A stretch of 64,000 nucleotides of DNA, from NCBI RefSeq assembly GCF_024626475.1, contig NZ_JANKHH010000005.1:62001-126000 (forward strand), read 5' to 3'. Below the pieces are notes generated by a model, which ran no database searches, was not told where the DNA came from, and saw only the letters and a list, made by a program, of their open reading frames with translations. Below are positions 36,714 to 45,227 of this stretch, one piece after another. The stretch comes from Parerythrobacter lacustris (GTDB lineage Bacteria > Pseudomonadota > Alphaproteobacteria > Sphingomonadales > Sphingomonadaceae). Position 1 is the stretch's first letter, and every line of letters begins with the position of its first letter. A program made the position numbers and the translations under genes.

Positions 36714-38069
36714 CTAATCAGGTTCGAACGGTTTGCCACTCTGGGAGAATTCCAAGCCTCCCAGGCCATGAAGCAAGCACGCGCGAGTGTAGGTCGCGCC
36801 ATTGTAGGACGCTTCGATCTGCTTGCGATCCCGTGTGGCCTGCTCTCCTGAAGCGAGGTGTTTGACAATGATCGTGCCATCCCGGAGCTCGTCGTCTCCG
36901 ACCAAAAGGACAGCAGTTGCTCCCGAGGCATCTGCTCGCTGTAGGCGCTTCTTGGCATTTCCCCTGAAAGCCATATCGCAGTGCAACCCTTTGCGCCTCA
37001 GTGTAGCGATCAAGCCAGAGCAATAGACATCCGCTTGCTGTCCGATGGGAACGAGGACGAACTCCGGGCGATGACCTTCGCGCCCCTCCACCAGCATCGC
37101 CAACCGCTCGATCCCCGCAGCCCAGCCCACCGCAGGCGTCGGCGCGCCGCCGAGGCTTTCCATCAGGCCGTCGTAACGCCCGCCTCCCAGGATCGTGCTC
37201 TGGCTGCCGAGCTTGCCGGCCGCCTCGCTGCCCTCGTCGGGGATGAATTCGAACGCCGTGTGGCGGTAATAATCGAGCCCGCGCACCAGGCTTTCGGCGC
37301 GAACCCACTTGACCCCGGCGGCATCCATTCCGCTGGTGACCGCCTCGAAAAACGCCCGCGCCTCGTCCGAGAGGTAGGCGTCGATCTTGGGCGCATCCGC
37401 CACGAACTTGCGGTCGCGCGGGTCCTTGCTGTCGAGGATGCGGAGCGGGTTCTTCTCCAGCCGCTCTTGCGAATCCTCGCTCAGCTCGCCCTTCACTGCG
37501 CCGAAGTATTCGATCAGCGCCGCGCGCCAGGCGTTGCGGGTTTCCCCGTCGCCCAGCGTGTTGAGGTGCAGCGTCACGCCGGTAATGCCGAGCTCGCGAA
37601 TGACCTGGTCGGCCATCGCCAGCAGCTCGACATCGGCCTGCGGTTCGGCCGCGGCGATGATCTCCGCGTCGATCTGGTGGAACTGGCGGTAGCGGCCCTT
37701 CTGCGGGCGTTCGTAGCGGAACAGCGGGCCGTGGGTCGCGACTTTCAAGGGCGCGTGCTGCTGCCAGCCGTTGGTGATATAGGCCCGCGCAATCCCTGCG
37801 GTGAATTCGGGCCGCAGCGTCAGGCTCTCGTCGCCCCGGTCGAGGAAAGAGTACATTTCCTTCGATACCACATCGGTCGTCTCGCCGATGGCGCGGCTGA
37901 ACACTTCGGTCTTCTCGAACACCGGCATTTCGACCCGGCGAAACCGGTAGAGCTTGCGCACGCGCTCGAAGGTCTCGACCACGAAGGCGAAGGCCTCGGC
38001 ATCGGCGCCGAAGATATCCTGGGTGCCGCGAATGGCGTTAGGTACTTTGGCGGGAGTGTTCTTGCTCAT
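36714..38069 (-). CDS. hisS: histidyl-tRNA synthetase
   Basis: The 451-residue class II synthetase has motif 1 in the N-terminal catalytic part, motif 2 [16 protein letters not shown], the histidine site segment [15 protein letters not shown], and GGGRYDGL. The anticodon-binding domain starts near [11 protein letters not shown] (residue ~335). From that point to the end the base composition drops sharply (about 55% G+C against 72-75% in the blocks upstream), and a C-terminal extension after SYNGATY is unlike the usual ending. This suggests a chimeric gene. It heads the hisS-prfA-prmC run. Confidence 0.95.
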   Translation of the reverse strand: MSKNTPAKVPNAIRGTQDIFGADAEAFAFVVETFERVRKLYRFRRVEMPVFEKTEVFSRAIGETTDVVSKEMYSFLDRGDESLTLRPEFTAGIARAYITNGWQQHAPLKVATHGPLFRYERPQKGRYRQFHQIDAEIIAAAEPQADVELLAMADQVIRELGITGVTLHLNTLGDGETRNAWRAALIEYFGAVKGELSEDSQERLEKNPLRILDSKDPRDRKFVADAPKIDAYLSDEARAFFEAVTSGMDAAGVKWVRAESLVRGLDYYRHTAFEFIPDEGSEAAGKLGSQSTILGGGRYDGLMESLGGAPTPAVGWAAGIERLAMLVEGREGHRPEFVLVPIGQQADVYCSGLIATLRRKGLHCDMAFRGNAKKRLQRADASGATAVLLVGDDELRDGTIIVKHLASGEQATRDRKQIEASYNGATYTRACLLHGLGGLEFSQSGKPFEPD

Positions 38070-38121
38070 GGGCTGCGCAATTAGGAGGTCGTGCTGCGTT
38101 AGGCAATCGGCGCGCCGGGTT

Positions 38122-38350
38122 GTTTCTCGCAGAGACGCAGAGGAAAGGGAGACAGGGAGAATGCGCTCGCCGCGTAGCGGCTCAGAATTTCGCGCACTAA
38201 GCCACTAAGGCACCAAGACGGAGTGCACGATGGCGATGCTGTGCCCGGCATCTTTGTGGCTTAGTGTCTTAGTGTCTTAGTGCGAGAATGAAGGCGGCTT
38301 CGCCGCATCTTCTTCTCTGCTCCCCTTTCCTCCGCGTATCTGCGAGAAAC
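38122..38350. repeat. octamer inverted-repeat element, locus A
   Basis: Nested arms: the outer pair CGCAGAGACGCAGAGGAAAG (near 38128) and its inverse at 38310-38350, and the inner pair of tandem octamers CACTAAGC/CACTAAGG/CACCAAGA (38195-38218) against four inverse copies at 38254-38284 (CACTAAGA type). A GGCGGC-TTC-GCCGC hairpin lies at 38293-38306. All octamers fit CRCNRAGR. The element fills most of the 329 bases between hisS and ppa, which otherwise hold only the ppa ribosome binding site. Confidence 0.88.
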
Positions 38351-38398
38351 CAAAACCTCTTTCGCACATGCAGCATAGCGGGTAAGGCGCGCGCCATT

Positions 38399-38926
38399 AT
38401 GGACATCAGCAAGATCCCCGTCGGCGACAACCCGCCCGAAAGCCTCAACGTCATCATCGAAGTGCCCACCGGCGGCGAGCCGGTGAAGTACGAGTTCGAC
38501 AAGGCATCGGGCGCGCTGTTTGTCGACCGCATCCTCCACACCCCGATGCGCTATCCGGCGAACTACGGCTTCGTGCCGCACACGCTGTCGGACGATGGCG
38601 ACCCGATCGACGCGCTGGTGATCAGCCGCAGCCCGTTCATCCCCGGCTGCGTGGTCCGCGCCCGCCCGATCGGCGTGCTCCATCTCGAGGACGAGCATGG
38701 CGGCGACGAGAAGCTGATCTGCGTCCCCGTCGACTCGACCTTCCCCTATTACTCGGACGTCGGCGAGCGCAAGGATTTGCCCTCGATTGTGCTGCAGCAG
38801 ATCGAGCACTTCTTCACCCACTACAAGGACCTGGAGGCCGAGAAGTGGGTGCGGGTCGGCAAATGGGGCGATGCGGAAGATGCCAGGCGGATGGTGGTCG
38901 AGGCGATCGAACGCTATCAGGGCTAG
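38399..38926 (+). CDS. ppa: inorganic pyrophosphatase
   Basis: The 175-residue product is a family I soluble pyrophosphatase: EVPTGGEPVKYEFDK, RYPANYGFVPHT, and the metal-binding signature DDGDPIDALV. It hydrolyses PPi to drive biosynthesis. ATG at 38399, preceded by TAAGG, gives the standard N-terminus; longer starts run into repeat locus A. It converges with pmbA, sharing CTAG. Confidence 0.97.
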   Translation: MDISKIPVGDNPPESLNVIIEVPTGGEPVKYEFDKASGALFVDRILHTPMRYPANYGFVPHTLSDDGDPIDALVISRSPFIPGCVVRARPIGVLHLEDEHGGDEKLICVPVDSTFPYYSDVGERKDLPSIVLQQIEHFFTHYKDLEAEKWVRVGKWGDAEDARRMVVEAIERYQG

Positions 38927-40269
38927 CCCCCGGCAATCGTCATCCCGTCGACCCTGAGCGTCGGCACATTGATCGCACGGTCGCGCTCGAGATCGTTCGC
39001 CGCCGACAGCGCGCCGAACATCGCCACAAGGTTCCCCGCGATGGTAAATTCGGCCACCGCTTCGGCCAGTTCGCCGTCGCGGATGCGGAAACCCGCCGCC
39101 GCCCGGCTGTAGTCGCCGGTCACCCCTTTCACCCCCTGGCCGATCAGTTCGGTCACATAGACCCCGTCGGCGATCTCCCCGATCAGCTGCGCGGGCGAAA
39201 GCGCACCGGGCTGGAGATCGACATTGGCGGTCGCAATCCCCGGGGCGCCCATGCCCCCGCGCACAGCGTGTCCGGTCGGGGCAATCCCCAGCTGCGAAGC
39301 GCTCGCGAGATTGGCCAGCCATCCCGTTACCCGCCCGCCTTCGACCAGGACGCGCGGCCCTGTCGCCAGACCCTCGCCGTCGAACGGACGCGAGCGCAGC
39401 GCGCGCGGGCGGTGCGGCTCCTCCACGAGGCGGATCGCGGCGGGAAAGATTGCATCGTCGAGCCGGTCGAGCAGAAAGGTGGAGCGGCGCGCAGCCGACA
39501 TGCCGCTCATCGCGCCGATCAGGTGGCCTACCAGCGAGCCGCCGACGCGCGGATCGAACACCACCTGGAAAGTCCCGCTCGCCATGGACACCGGGTCGAG
39601 CCGGGCCACCGCGCGCTCGCCTGCGGTGCGCCCGACGGCGGCGCAATCGGGCAGGTCGCCGCGATGGCGGGCAGACTTCGATTCGTAGTCGCGCTGCATC
39701 CGCCCGCCCTCGCCCGCGATCATGCTGGCGCTGAGGAAATGGCTGGTTGCGCCATAGGCTTCGGCGAAGCCCTCGCTGGTCGCCAGCGCCGAGACCGAGT
39801 TTCCGCAACCGGCGCTCGCGCCGTTCGAGTTGGTCACGCCGGAGACTGCCCGGGCGGCGTCCTCGGTTTCCAGCGCCCGCTCCCGCAGCGCCTCCGGCGC
39901 CGATTCGGTAGGATCGACCAAGTCGAGATCGGGGAACGGACCCCGCGCCAACTGCTCGCGCGGTACGAGCATGGCGTAGGGGTCTTCGGTGGCGTGGCGC
40001 GCCATCGCGACCGCGCGTTCGGCCATCTCCGCCAGCCCGGCCGTGCTGAAATCGCTCCCGCCAGTGCTCGCGCTGCGCCGCCCGATGAACACGCGCACAC
40101 CGGCGTGCTCGTCTTCCGAGCGCTCGATATCCTCCAGCTGGCCCAGCCGCACGCCGACGGTTTCGGACGCGCTGCCGCTGACCACCGCCTCGGCGGCATC
40201 CGCCCCTGCACGCAGCGCCAGTTCGACCAGCCGCGCAGCGCGGTCTTTCGCGATTTCAGATGTGATCAT
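38923..40269 (-). CDS. pmbA: TldD/PmbA family protein (PmbA)
   Basis: The 448-residue product fits PmbA, the TldD partner: ALRAGADAAEAVVSGSASETV at the start, SEDEHAGVRVFIG, then VFDPRVGGSLVGHLIGAMSG and a C-terminal VTGDYSRAAAGFRIRDGEL. Known PmbA/TldD complexes are proteases that mature some peptides and degrade CcdA; the HExxxH motif normally sits in TldD, not PmbA, and none is seen here. No tldD is in the window. Confidence 0.93.
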   Translation of the reverse strand: MITSEIAKDRAARLVELALRAGADAAEAVVSGSASETVGVRLGQLEDIERSEDEHAGVRVFIGRRSASTGGSDFSTAGLAEMAERAVAMARHATEDPYAMLVPREQLARGPFPDLDLVDPTESAPEALRERALETEDAARAVSGVTNSNGASAGCGNSVSALATSEGFAEAYGATSHFLSASMIAGEGGRMQRDYESKSARHRGDLPDCAAVGRTAGERAVARLDPVSMASGTFQVVFDPRVGGSLVGHLIGAMSGMSAARRSTFLLDRLDDAIFPAAIRLVEEPHRPRALRSRPFDGEGLATGPRVLVEGGRVTGWLANLASASQLGIAPTGHAVRGGMGAPGIATANVDLQPGALSPAQLIGEIADGVYVTELIGQGVKGVTGDYSRAAAGFRIRDGELAEAVAEFTIAGNLVAMFGALSAANDLERDRAINVPTLRVDGMTIAGG

Positions 40270-40317
40270 GCCCTGCGCTTAGGAACGCATCGGGCGGCTT
40301 GCAATGGCAGGGATCGC

Positions 40318-40686
40318 TCAGCCGAGCGCGGAAAAGCCCGTAATCGCGCCGGTGATCAGGAACGGCAGGCCGATCGCGAGCAGCCAGAGGAACAACTGGT
40401 CGCGGCGATAGGCCCCTGCATAGGACGGGTCGGCTGCCTGCGCATCCGTCAGGTCGCGCCAGCGGCGTTCGAACATGCGGCAGGCGGGGATGATTGCCGC
40501 CACCAGGATCACCAGCACGATATAGGGCAGGATCGAGGTGCCGGTGGTCTTCATCGCGCCGGTCGTCACGAAAATCTGCAATGCAGTGTAGACCAGCAGG
40601 GCCCAGGCGACATTGTCGCTCATCGAGCGGCGCCAGTCACGGGTGCGTGCGGTGCGCCGTGCGGAACTCTCCAGCGCCTTGACCAT
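40318..40686 (-). CDS. small integral membrane protein, unknown
   Basis: The 122-residue product has three predicted membrane helices: NVAWALLVYTALQIFVTTG, SILPYIVLVILVAAIIP and FLWLLAIGLPFLITGAITG, separated by a basic cytoplasmic stretch. The N-terminus is arginine-rich (SSARRTARTRDWRR). No family is recognised. ATG at 40686; it lies upstream of pmbA on the same strand with a 48-base gap. Confidence 0.72.
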   Translation of the reverse strand: MVKALESSARRTARTRDWRRSMSDNVAWALLVYTALQIFVTTGAMKTTGTSILPYIVLVILVAAIIPACRMFERRWRDLTDAQAADPSYAGAYRRDQLFLWLLAIGLPFLITGAITGFSALG

Positions 40687-40885
40687 GCGCTATCTCCCCA
40701 AATGTCCTCTTCCGAGTCGGAGTATTTCACTTACGTTGCAGACAATCAAGGGCGGTAACCACAAGTGCCGCTTCGACCGGTCGGCGTTGCGGGTGCTCGA
40801 GCCCCCTCATGTGCCATGCACGAATCCTGCCAAATTCGGGCATGTGGGGGTTTGCAAGCCACCGCTACTTGCTAGATAGGCGCGC

Positions 40886-41668
40886 ATGACTGCTAACGAC
40901 GCGCTCGACGCGGCCCCTCTGCCCGATGCCAACGCCCCGCTCCCCAATGGCGGGCTGGAAGTCATCTCCATCGCCAAGAGTTATGACAAGCGCGCGGTGC
41001 TGACCGATATCTCGCTCACCGTAGGCAAGGGCGAGGTGCTCGGCCTGCTCGGCCCCAACGGCGCGGGCAAGACGACCTGCTTCTATTCGATCATGGGCCT
41101 CGTCCGGCCGGATTCGGGCCGCATCCTGATGGACGGGGAGGATGTGACCAAGCTGCCGATGTATCGCCGCGCGATCCTCGGCCTCGGCTATCTTCCCCAG
41201 GAAACCAGCATCTTCCGCGGCATGACGGTCGAGCAGAACATCAATTGCGTGCTCGAGATGGTCGAGCCGGACAAGGACACCCGCGATGCGGAACTCGAGC
41301 GGCTGCTCGACGAATTCGGTCTTACCCGGTTGCGTACGAGCCCGGCCATGGCGCTGTCGGGCGGCGAGCGGCGGCGCTGCGAGATTGCCCGCGCATTGGC
41401 GGCGAAACCCTCGATCATGCTGCTCGACGAGCCTTTCGCCGGGATCGACCCGCTGTCCATCAGCGACATTCGCGACCTTGTGAGGGATTTGAAGACCCGC
41501 GGCATCGGCGTGCTGATCACCGACCACAATGTGCGCGAAACGCTGGAGATCGTCGACCGTGCCTGCATCATCTATGGCGGGCAGGTGCTGTTCGCCGGAT
41601 CGCCGCAGGCGCTCGTCGCCGACGAGAATGTGAAGCGGCTCTACCTTGGTGAGAGCTTCACGCTCTAG
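40886..41668 (+). CDS. lptB: LPS export ABC transporter ATPase LptB
   Basis: The 260-residue product has Walker A GPNGAGKTT, ABC signature LSGGERRRCEIARA, Walker B LLDEPFAGIDPLS and the switch histidine in LITDHNVRETL, all typical of LptB. It powers lipopolysaccharide transport from the inner membrane through LptFG-LptC-LptA. ATG at 40886. rpoN follows after 152 bases, the normal order in proteobacteria, with repeat locus B inserted between them. Confidence 0.97.
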   Translation: MTANDALDAAPLPDANAPLPNGGLEVISIAKSYDKRAVLTDISLTVGKGEVLGLLGPNGAGKTTCFYSIMGLVRPDSGRILMDGEDVTKLPMYRRAILGLGYLPQETSIFRGMTVEQNINCVLEMVEPDKDTRDAELERLLDEFGLTRLRTSPAMALSGGERRRCEIARALAAKPSIMLLDEPFAGIDPLSISDIRDLVRDLKTRGIGVLITDHNVRETLEIVDRACIIYGGQVLFAGSPQALVADENVKRLYLGESFTL

Positions 41669-41710
41669 AACAGAGGTTCGGCGATGACGCGCCGCAGGCA
41701 ACAAATGGGT

Positions 41711-41808
41711 TCACACGAAGACACAAATGGCACGAAGGGACCATCGCGTGCTGCGTCTTTGTGCCCTTTGTGTCTTCGTGTAAAAAATGAATGGCGGCTC
41801 CGCCGCGT
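41711..41808. repeat. octamer inverted-repeat element, locus B
   Basis: CACGAAGACACAAATGGCAC (from 41713) faces its inverse GTGCCCTTTGTGTCTTCGTG (41761-41780) across a 20-base middle. The octamers CACGAAGA, CACAAATG/CACAAAGG and CACGAAGG fit the CRCNRAGR pattern. A GGCGGC-TCC-GCCGC hairpin follows at 41793-41806. The element sits between lptB and rpoN and supplies an in-frame ATG (41791) ahead of rpoN. Confidence 0.85.
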
Positions 41809-41820
41809 CGCGGGCAACTG

Positions 41821-43272
41821 ATGGCTATTGGCCCCCGCCTCGACCTCAGGCAATCCCAATCGCTGGTGATGACACCGCAGCTGCAGCAGGCGATCAAGCT
41901 GCTTGCGCTGTCGAACCTCGAAATCGAGACCTTCATCGGCGAGGCACTGGAAGCGAACCCCTTGCTCGAAGCGGGCGAGGTTTCGCGCGAGGCAGGGGAT
42001 GGAAGCGACGAACCGCCGATCGCCAGCGAGCCGGGAGCCGACAGCGGCGAAGGCGACGGCGCGCTCGACATCGATGTCTCTTCGCTCGACCGCGACCGCG
42101 ATACCGGGGACGGCGAATGGGGCAGCGCGGGCAGCAGCGGTGCATCGTTCGACGACCTGCCCGATTTCGAGAACCGTTCGGGCGACGGGCCGACGCTGGC
42201 GGAGCACCTGCTCGACCAGGTCGGTGCCGCAGCGGGCGATGCGCGCGAGGCGTTCGTCGCGCGGCACCTGATCGGGCTGCTCGACGAGGCGGGGTATCTT
42301 GCCGCCGATCTGCGCGAGATCGCCGCCGAACTGGGCGTGCTGCCGAGCGAACTCGAACGTGCGCTGCTGGTCGTCCAGTCGCTCGACCCGACCGGGGTCG
42401 GCGCGCGAACCCTCGGCGAATGCCTCGCGTTGCAAGCGCAGGAGGCCGATCGCTACGATCCGTGCATGGCGCGGCTACTCGACAATCTCGAGCTGGTGGC
42501 GAAGGGCGAATTCGCCCGCCTGAGGCGGATGTGCGACGTCGACGACGAGGATTTTGCCGAGATGCTCGCCGAACTGCGCAGCTACGACCCCAAGCCGGGC
42601 CTCAGGTTCGGTGGCAGCGCGGAAACATCGGTGGTGCCCGATGTCCTGCTGACGGCGGCGGACGGCGGCGGGTGGGATATCCGCATCAACGAGGCCACCC
42701 TGCCGCGGCTGGTGATCAACCGCGAGTACTACGTCGAGCTGAAGGGGGGGTGCACCGACAAGGCGAGCAAGGCGTGGCTGGGCGAGAAGCTGGCCGATGC
42801 CAACTGGCTGATCAAGGCGCTCGACCAGCGGCAGAAAACGATTCTCAGGACCGCCGCCGAAATCGTGAAGAAACAGGACGGCTTCTTCCGCCGCGGCGTC
42901 TCCGAATTGCGCCCGCTCACCTTACGCGAAGTGGCGGAAGAGATCGAGATGCACGAAAGCACCGTCAGCCGGGTGACCAGCAACAAGTATCTCCATTGCG
43001 ACCGCGGCACCTTCGAGCTGAAATATTTCTTCACCAGCGGAGTGGGGAGCGCGGACGGCGAAGGCGCATCGAGCCAAGCGGTAAAGGCGCGGATCAGGTC
43101 GCTGTGCGATGCCGAAGACCCCAAGAAGATCCTGTCCGACGACACGCTGGTGGACATGCTGAAGGCCGAAGGCTTCGACCTTGCCCGGCGGACAGTGGCG
43201 AAGTACCGCGAGGCGATCGGTATAGGTTCGAGCGTCCAGCGGAGGCGGCAGAAGAAGCTGGCGGGGATGTAG
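41821..43272 (+). CDS. rpoN: RNA polymerase sigma-54 factor
   Basis: The 483-residue product is sigma-54: a glutamine/leucine-rich N-terminal region (LRQSQSLVMTPQLQQAIKLL), an acidic middle, a core-binding domain, a helix-turn-helix RPLTLREVAEEIEMHESTVSRV, and the RpoN box variant ARRTVAKYREAIGI that reads the -24 element. It directs transcription by enhancer-dependent activators. ATG at 41821 is the standard start; ATG 41791 lies inside repeat locus B and would add MAAPPRRGQL. Confidence 0.97.
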   Translation: MAIGPRLDLRQSQSLVMTPQLQQAIKLLALSNLEIETFIGEALEANPLLEAGEVSREAGDGSDEPPIASEPGADSGEGDGALDIDVSSLDRDRDTGDGEWGSAGSSGASFDDLPDFENRSGDGPTLAEHLLDQVGAAAGDAREAFVARHLIGLLDEAGYLAADLREIAAELGVLPSELERALLVVQSLDPTGVGARTLGECLALQAQEADRYDPCMARLLDNLELVAKGEFARLRRMCDVDDEDFAEMLAELRSYDPKPGLRFGGSAETSVVPDVLLTAADGGGWDIRINEATLPRLVINREYYVELKGGCTDKASKAWLGEKLADANWLIKALDQRQKTILRTAAEIVKKQDGFFRRGVSELRPLTLREVAEEIEMHESTVSRVTSNKYLHCDRGTFELKYFFTSGVGSADGEGASSQAVKARIRSLCDAEDPKKILSDDTLVDMLKAEGFDLARRTVAKYREAIGIGSSVQRRRQKKLAGM

Positions 43273-43314
43273 ATTCCCCGCGCAATTGGTCGTTTCATCA
43301 CCTGTTGCACAAGG

Positions 43315-43394
43315 GACTCACGCAAAAATCCGAATGCGCTTTACCTGCTGTTAACCTTTTTTCTTCAGACCTCGTGTGGTTAATGCCGGTCAAC
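43315..43394 (+). promoter_or_regulatory. ctrA promoter region with GANTC and TTAA sites
   Basis: GACTC at 43315-43319 is a CcrM-type GANTC site. TTAACC at 43351 and TTAA-N7-CAAC at 43380-43394 resemble CtrA boxes (TTAA-N7-TTAA), the second imperfectly. This arrangement recalls Caulobacter ctrA, whose promoter is controlled by methylation and by CtrA itself. It lies 51-130 bases before the ctrA ATG. Confidence 0.5.
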
Positions 43395-43444
43395 ACCCGT
43401 GAACGGGGGGTTATCGGGGTTTGGGGCAGAAGGGGAAACCACCC

Positions 43445-44140
43445 ATGCGCGTACTGCTGATCGAAGACGAGCCGACCACCGCGAAGGCGATCGAGCTCAT
43501 GCTGACGACCGAGGGGTTCAATGTCTACTCGACCGATCTGGGCGAGGAAGGACTCGATCTGGGCAAGCTGTATGATTACGATATCATCCTGCTCGACCTC
43601 AACCTGCCCGACATGCACGGCTACGACGTGCTCAAGAAGCTGCGCGTCGCCAAGGTACAGACCCCGGTCCTGATCCTTTCCGGCATCGCCGAAATGGACT
43701 CCAAGATCCGCTCGTTCGGCTTCGGTGCCGACGATTACGTGACCAAGCCGTTCCACCGCGAGGAACTGGTCGCCCGCATCCATGCCGTGGTCCGCCGTTC
43801 GAAGGGTCACAGCCAGTCGGTCATCCGCACCGGCAAGCTAGCGGTCAATCTCGATGCCAAGACCGTCGAGGTCGATGGCGCGCGGGTTCACCTGACCGGC
43901 AAGGAATATGCGATGCTCGAGCTGCTCAGCTTGCGCAAGGGCACCACGCTGACCAAGGAAATGTTCCTCAACCACCTGTATGGCGGGATGGACGAACCCG
44001 AACTCAAGATCATCGACGTGTTCATCTGCAAGCTGCGCAAGAAGCTGAGTCATGCCTGCGGCGGCGAGAACTACATCGAAACCGTATGGGGCCGCGGCTA
44101 TGTGCTGCGCGATCCCGACAGCCAGGCGGAAGCCGCCTGA
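43445..44140 (+). CDS. ctrA: cell-cycle response regulator CtrA
   Basis: The 231-residue product is an OmpR-type regulator and strongly CtrA-like: [10 protein letters not shown] with acidic pocket, phospho-acceptor Asp in [15 protein letters not shown] (position ~51), K in [10 protein letters not shown], and winged-helix recognition segment [19 protein letters not shown], close to Caulobacter CtrA. It controls replication, division and motility genes. ATG 43445 is preferred over an in-frame upstream start at 43421 because it begins the receiver domain. A terminator follows at 44171. Confidence 0.95.
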   Translation: MRVLLIEDEPTTAKAIELMLTTEGFNVYSTDLGEEGLDLGKLYDYDIILLDLNLPDMHGYDVLKKLRVAKVQTPVLILSGIAEMDSKIRSFGFGADDYVTKPFHREELVARIHAVVRRSKGHSQSVIRTGKLAVNLDAKTVEVDGARVHLTGKEYAMLELLSLRKGTTLTKEMFLNHLYGGMDEPELKIIDVFICKLRKKLSHACGGENYIETVWGRGYVLRDPDSQAEAA

Positions 44141-44170
44141 CGCCATAAGTGCTCTTCCTGGATGGGGAAT

Positions 44171-44202
44171 GCGCCCGGGGTGGAAACACCCCGGGCGCTT
44201 TT
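44171..44202 (+). terminator. Rho-independent terminator after ctrA
   Basis: GCGCCCGGGGTG and CACCCCGGGCGC form a perfect 12-bp stem with GAAA loop, followed by TTTT. It lies 30 bases past the ctrA stop. Confidence 0.92.
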
Positions 44203-44229
44203 CTTTGTCTTCGCTAGTGACTGCTCCGC

Positions 44230-45054
44230 TCAACCAACCCGGTTAAAGTAAGTCGTCTCCATCTTCGGCAGGTCGGTGCCCGGCCAGATTATGGTTTCGG
44301 TCATCGAGCGGCCGTCGGCAGCCACGGTGTAGACCCGGGTGGAGATCGGCGCACCGCCTCTGCCCAGCGTCATCACGAGCGTGTTCGCCTCCGGCTGGCG
44401 CAGGGAGACCGTGTCGATAAAGTCCATCGTCCCACTGACCGCCACCGGGACGCCGTTCGCCGCAGCGACCGAATTTGCGTAGCGCATGACCCCGTCGGCG
44501 CCGGTCATTTCGACATGGGTCGACCATTGCCGGTCCGGCGCGAGCACGAAGGCAATCGTCACCGCCTGCGGGCGTTCGTTTGCCGGGATTCGGTCGACAT
44601 CGAGCGCCCAGCGCCCAACCAGCGGCGAAGGCGCTACGGCGACGGTCTGCACAGGCTGCGGCGGCTGGGTATCGGTCGTTCCCGTGCCTGCGACGACCGA
44701 GAGAGCAAGTGCGGCGGCGGATATGGTGGTGAACATGGCGATCGATCCTTTCGATAGTTGCCGCCCCATGGTGCGCGGCTGGTCCGGAGTTTCGGTCGAA
44801 GGCCCGCCTACCGCCAGATCGATATTTTCGTCCCAGATTTTCCGCGCATCGACCTGCCGCGCGAGTTCGCGGCTGCTGCCTGCCCCCGTCTTACGGCGTG
44901 CTTCGCGCAAGCGCTCGTTGATCGCGCCCTCCGACCGCCCGAGCCGCGCGGCAATCGATTTTGCGGTATGCCCGTTCGCCAGCAAGCGAAGGATCTCCAG
45001 CTCGTTGTCGTTGAGAGCATTCAGCGCGCAGTCGGGGATTGTCGGGGTCGGCAT
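44230..45054 (-). CDS. membrane-tethered LuxR-type HTH protein
   Basis: The 274-residue product joins an N-terminal GerE/LuxR helix-turn-helix (residues ~14-66, LNDNELEILRLLANGHTAKSIAARLGRSEGAINERL) to a single hydrophobic helix (about 104-123, IAMFTTISAAALALSVVAG) and a C-terminal domain of about 140 residues in the periplasm with no recognised family. The layout suggests a transmembrane transcription factor that senses envelope signals. ATG at 45054; it diverges from the SLC13 gene, a possible target. The gene could instead be two fused units, since MFTTISA alone would make a signal peptide. Confidence 0.75.
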   Translation of the reverse strand: MPTPTIPDCALNALNDNELEILRLLANGHTAKSIAARLGRSEGAINERLREARRKTGAGSSRELARQVDARKIWDENIDLAVGGPSTETPDQPRTMGRQLSKGSIAMFTTISAAALALSVVAGTGTTDTQPPQPVQTVAVAPSPLVGRWALDVDRIPANERPQAVTIAFVLAPDRQWSTHVEMTGADGVMRYANSVAAANGVPVAVSGTMDFIDTVSLRQPEANTLVMTLGRGGAPISTRVYTVAADGRSMTETIIWPGTDLPKMETTYFNRVG

Positions 45055-45227
45055 GCTGCAAGCTCATCACATGCGGACAGGCTGGTCCAGCACGATTTTT
45101 TTGTGGCATCGGCCGGTCTTCGTTCATCCGCCCGTCGGCCCGCAAGAGGGAAAACGCTTTCCGCTTGGCAATCAAAGCGGCCTGTGTGAATTCCACTATC
45201 TCACAATCGATTCCGCAGGCCGTAACC

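Noticed and set aside
38845..40758. 637-codon + strand frame opposite pmbA
   Set aside because: Antisense shadow of pmbA with R/A/H-rich content and no domain.
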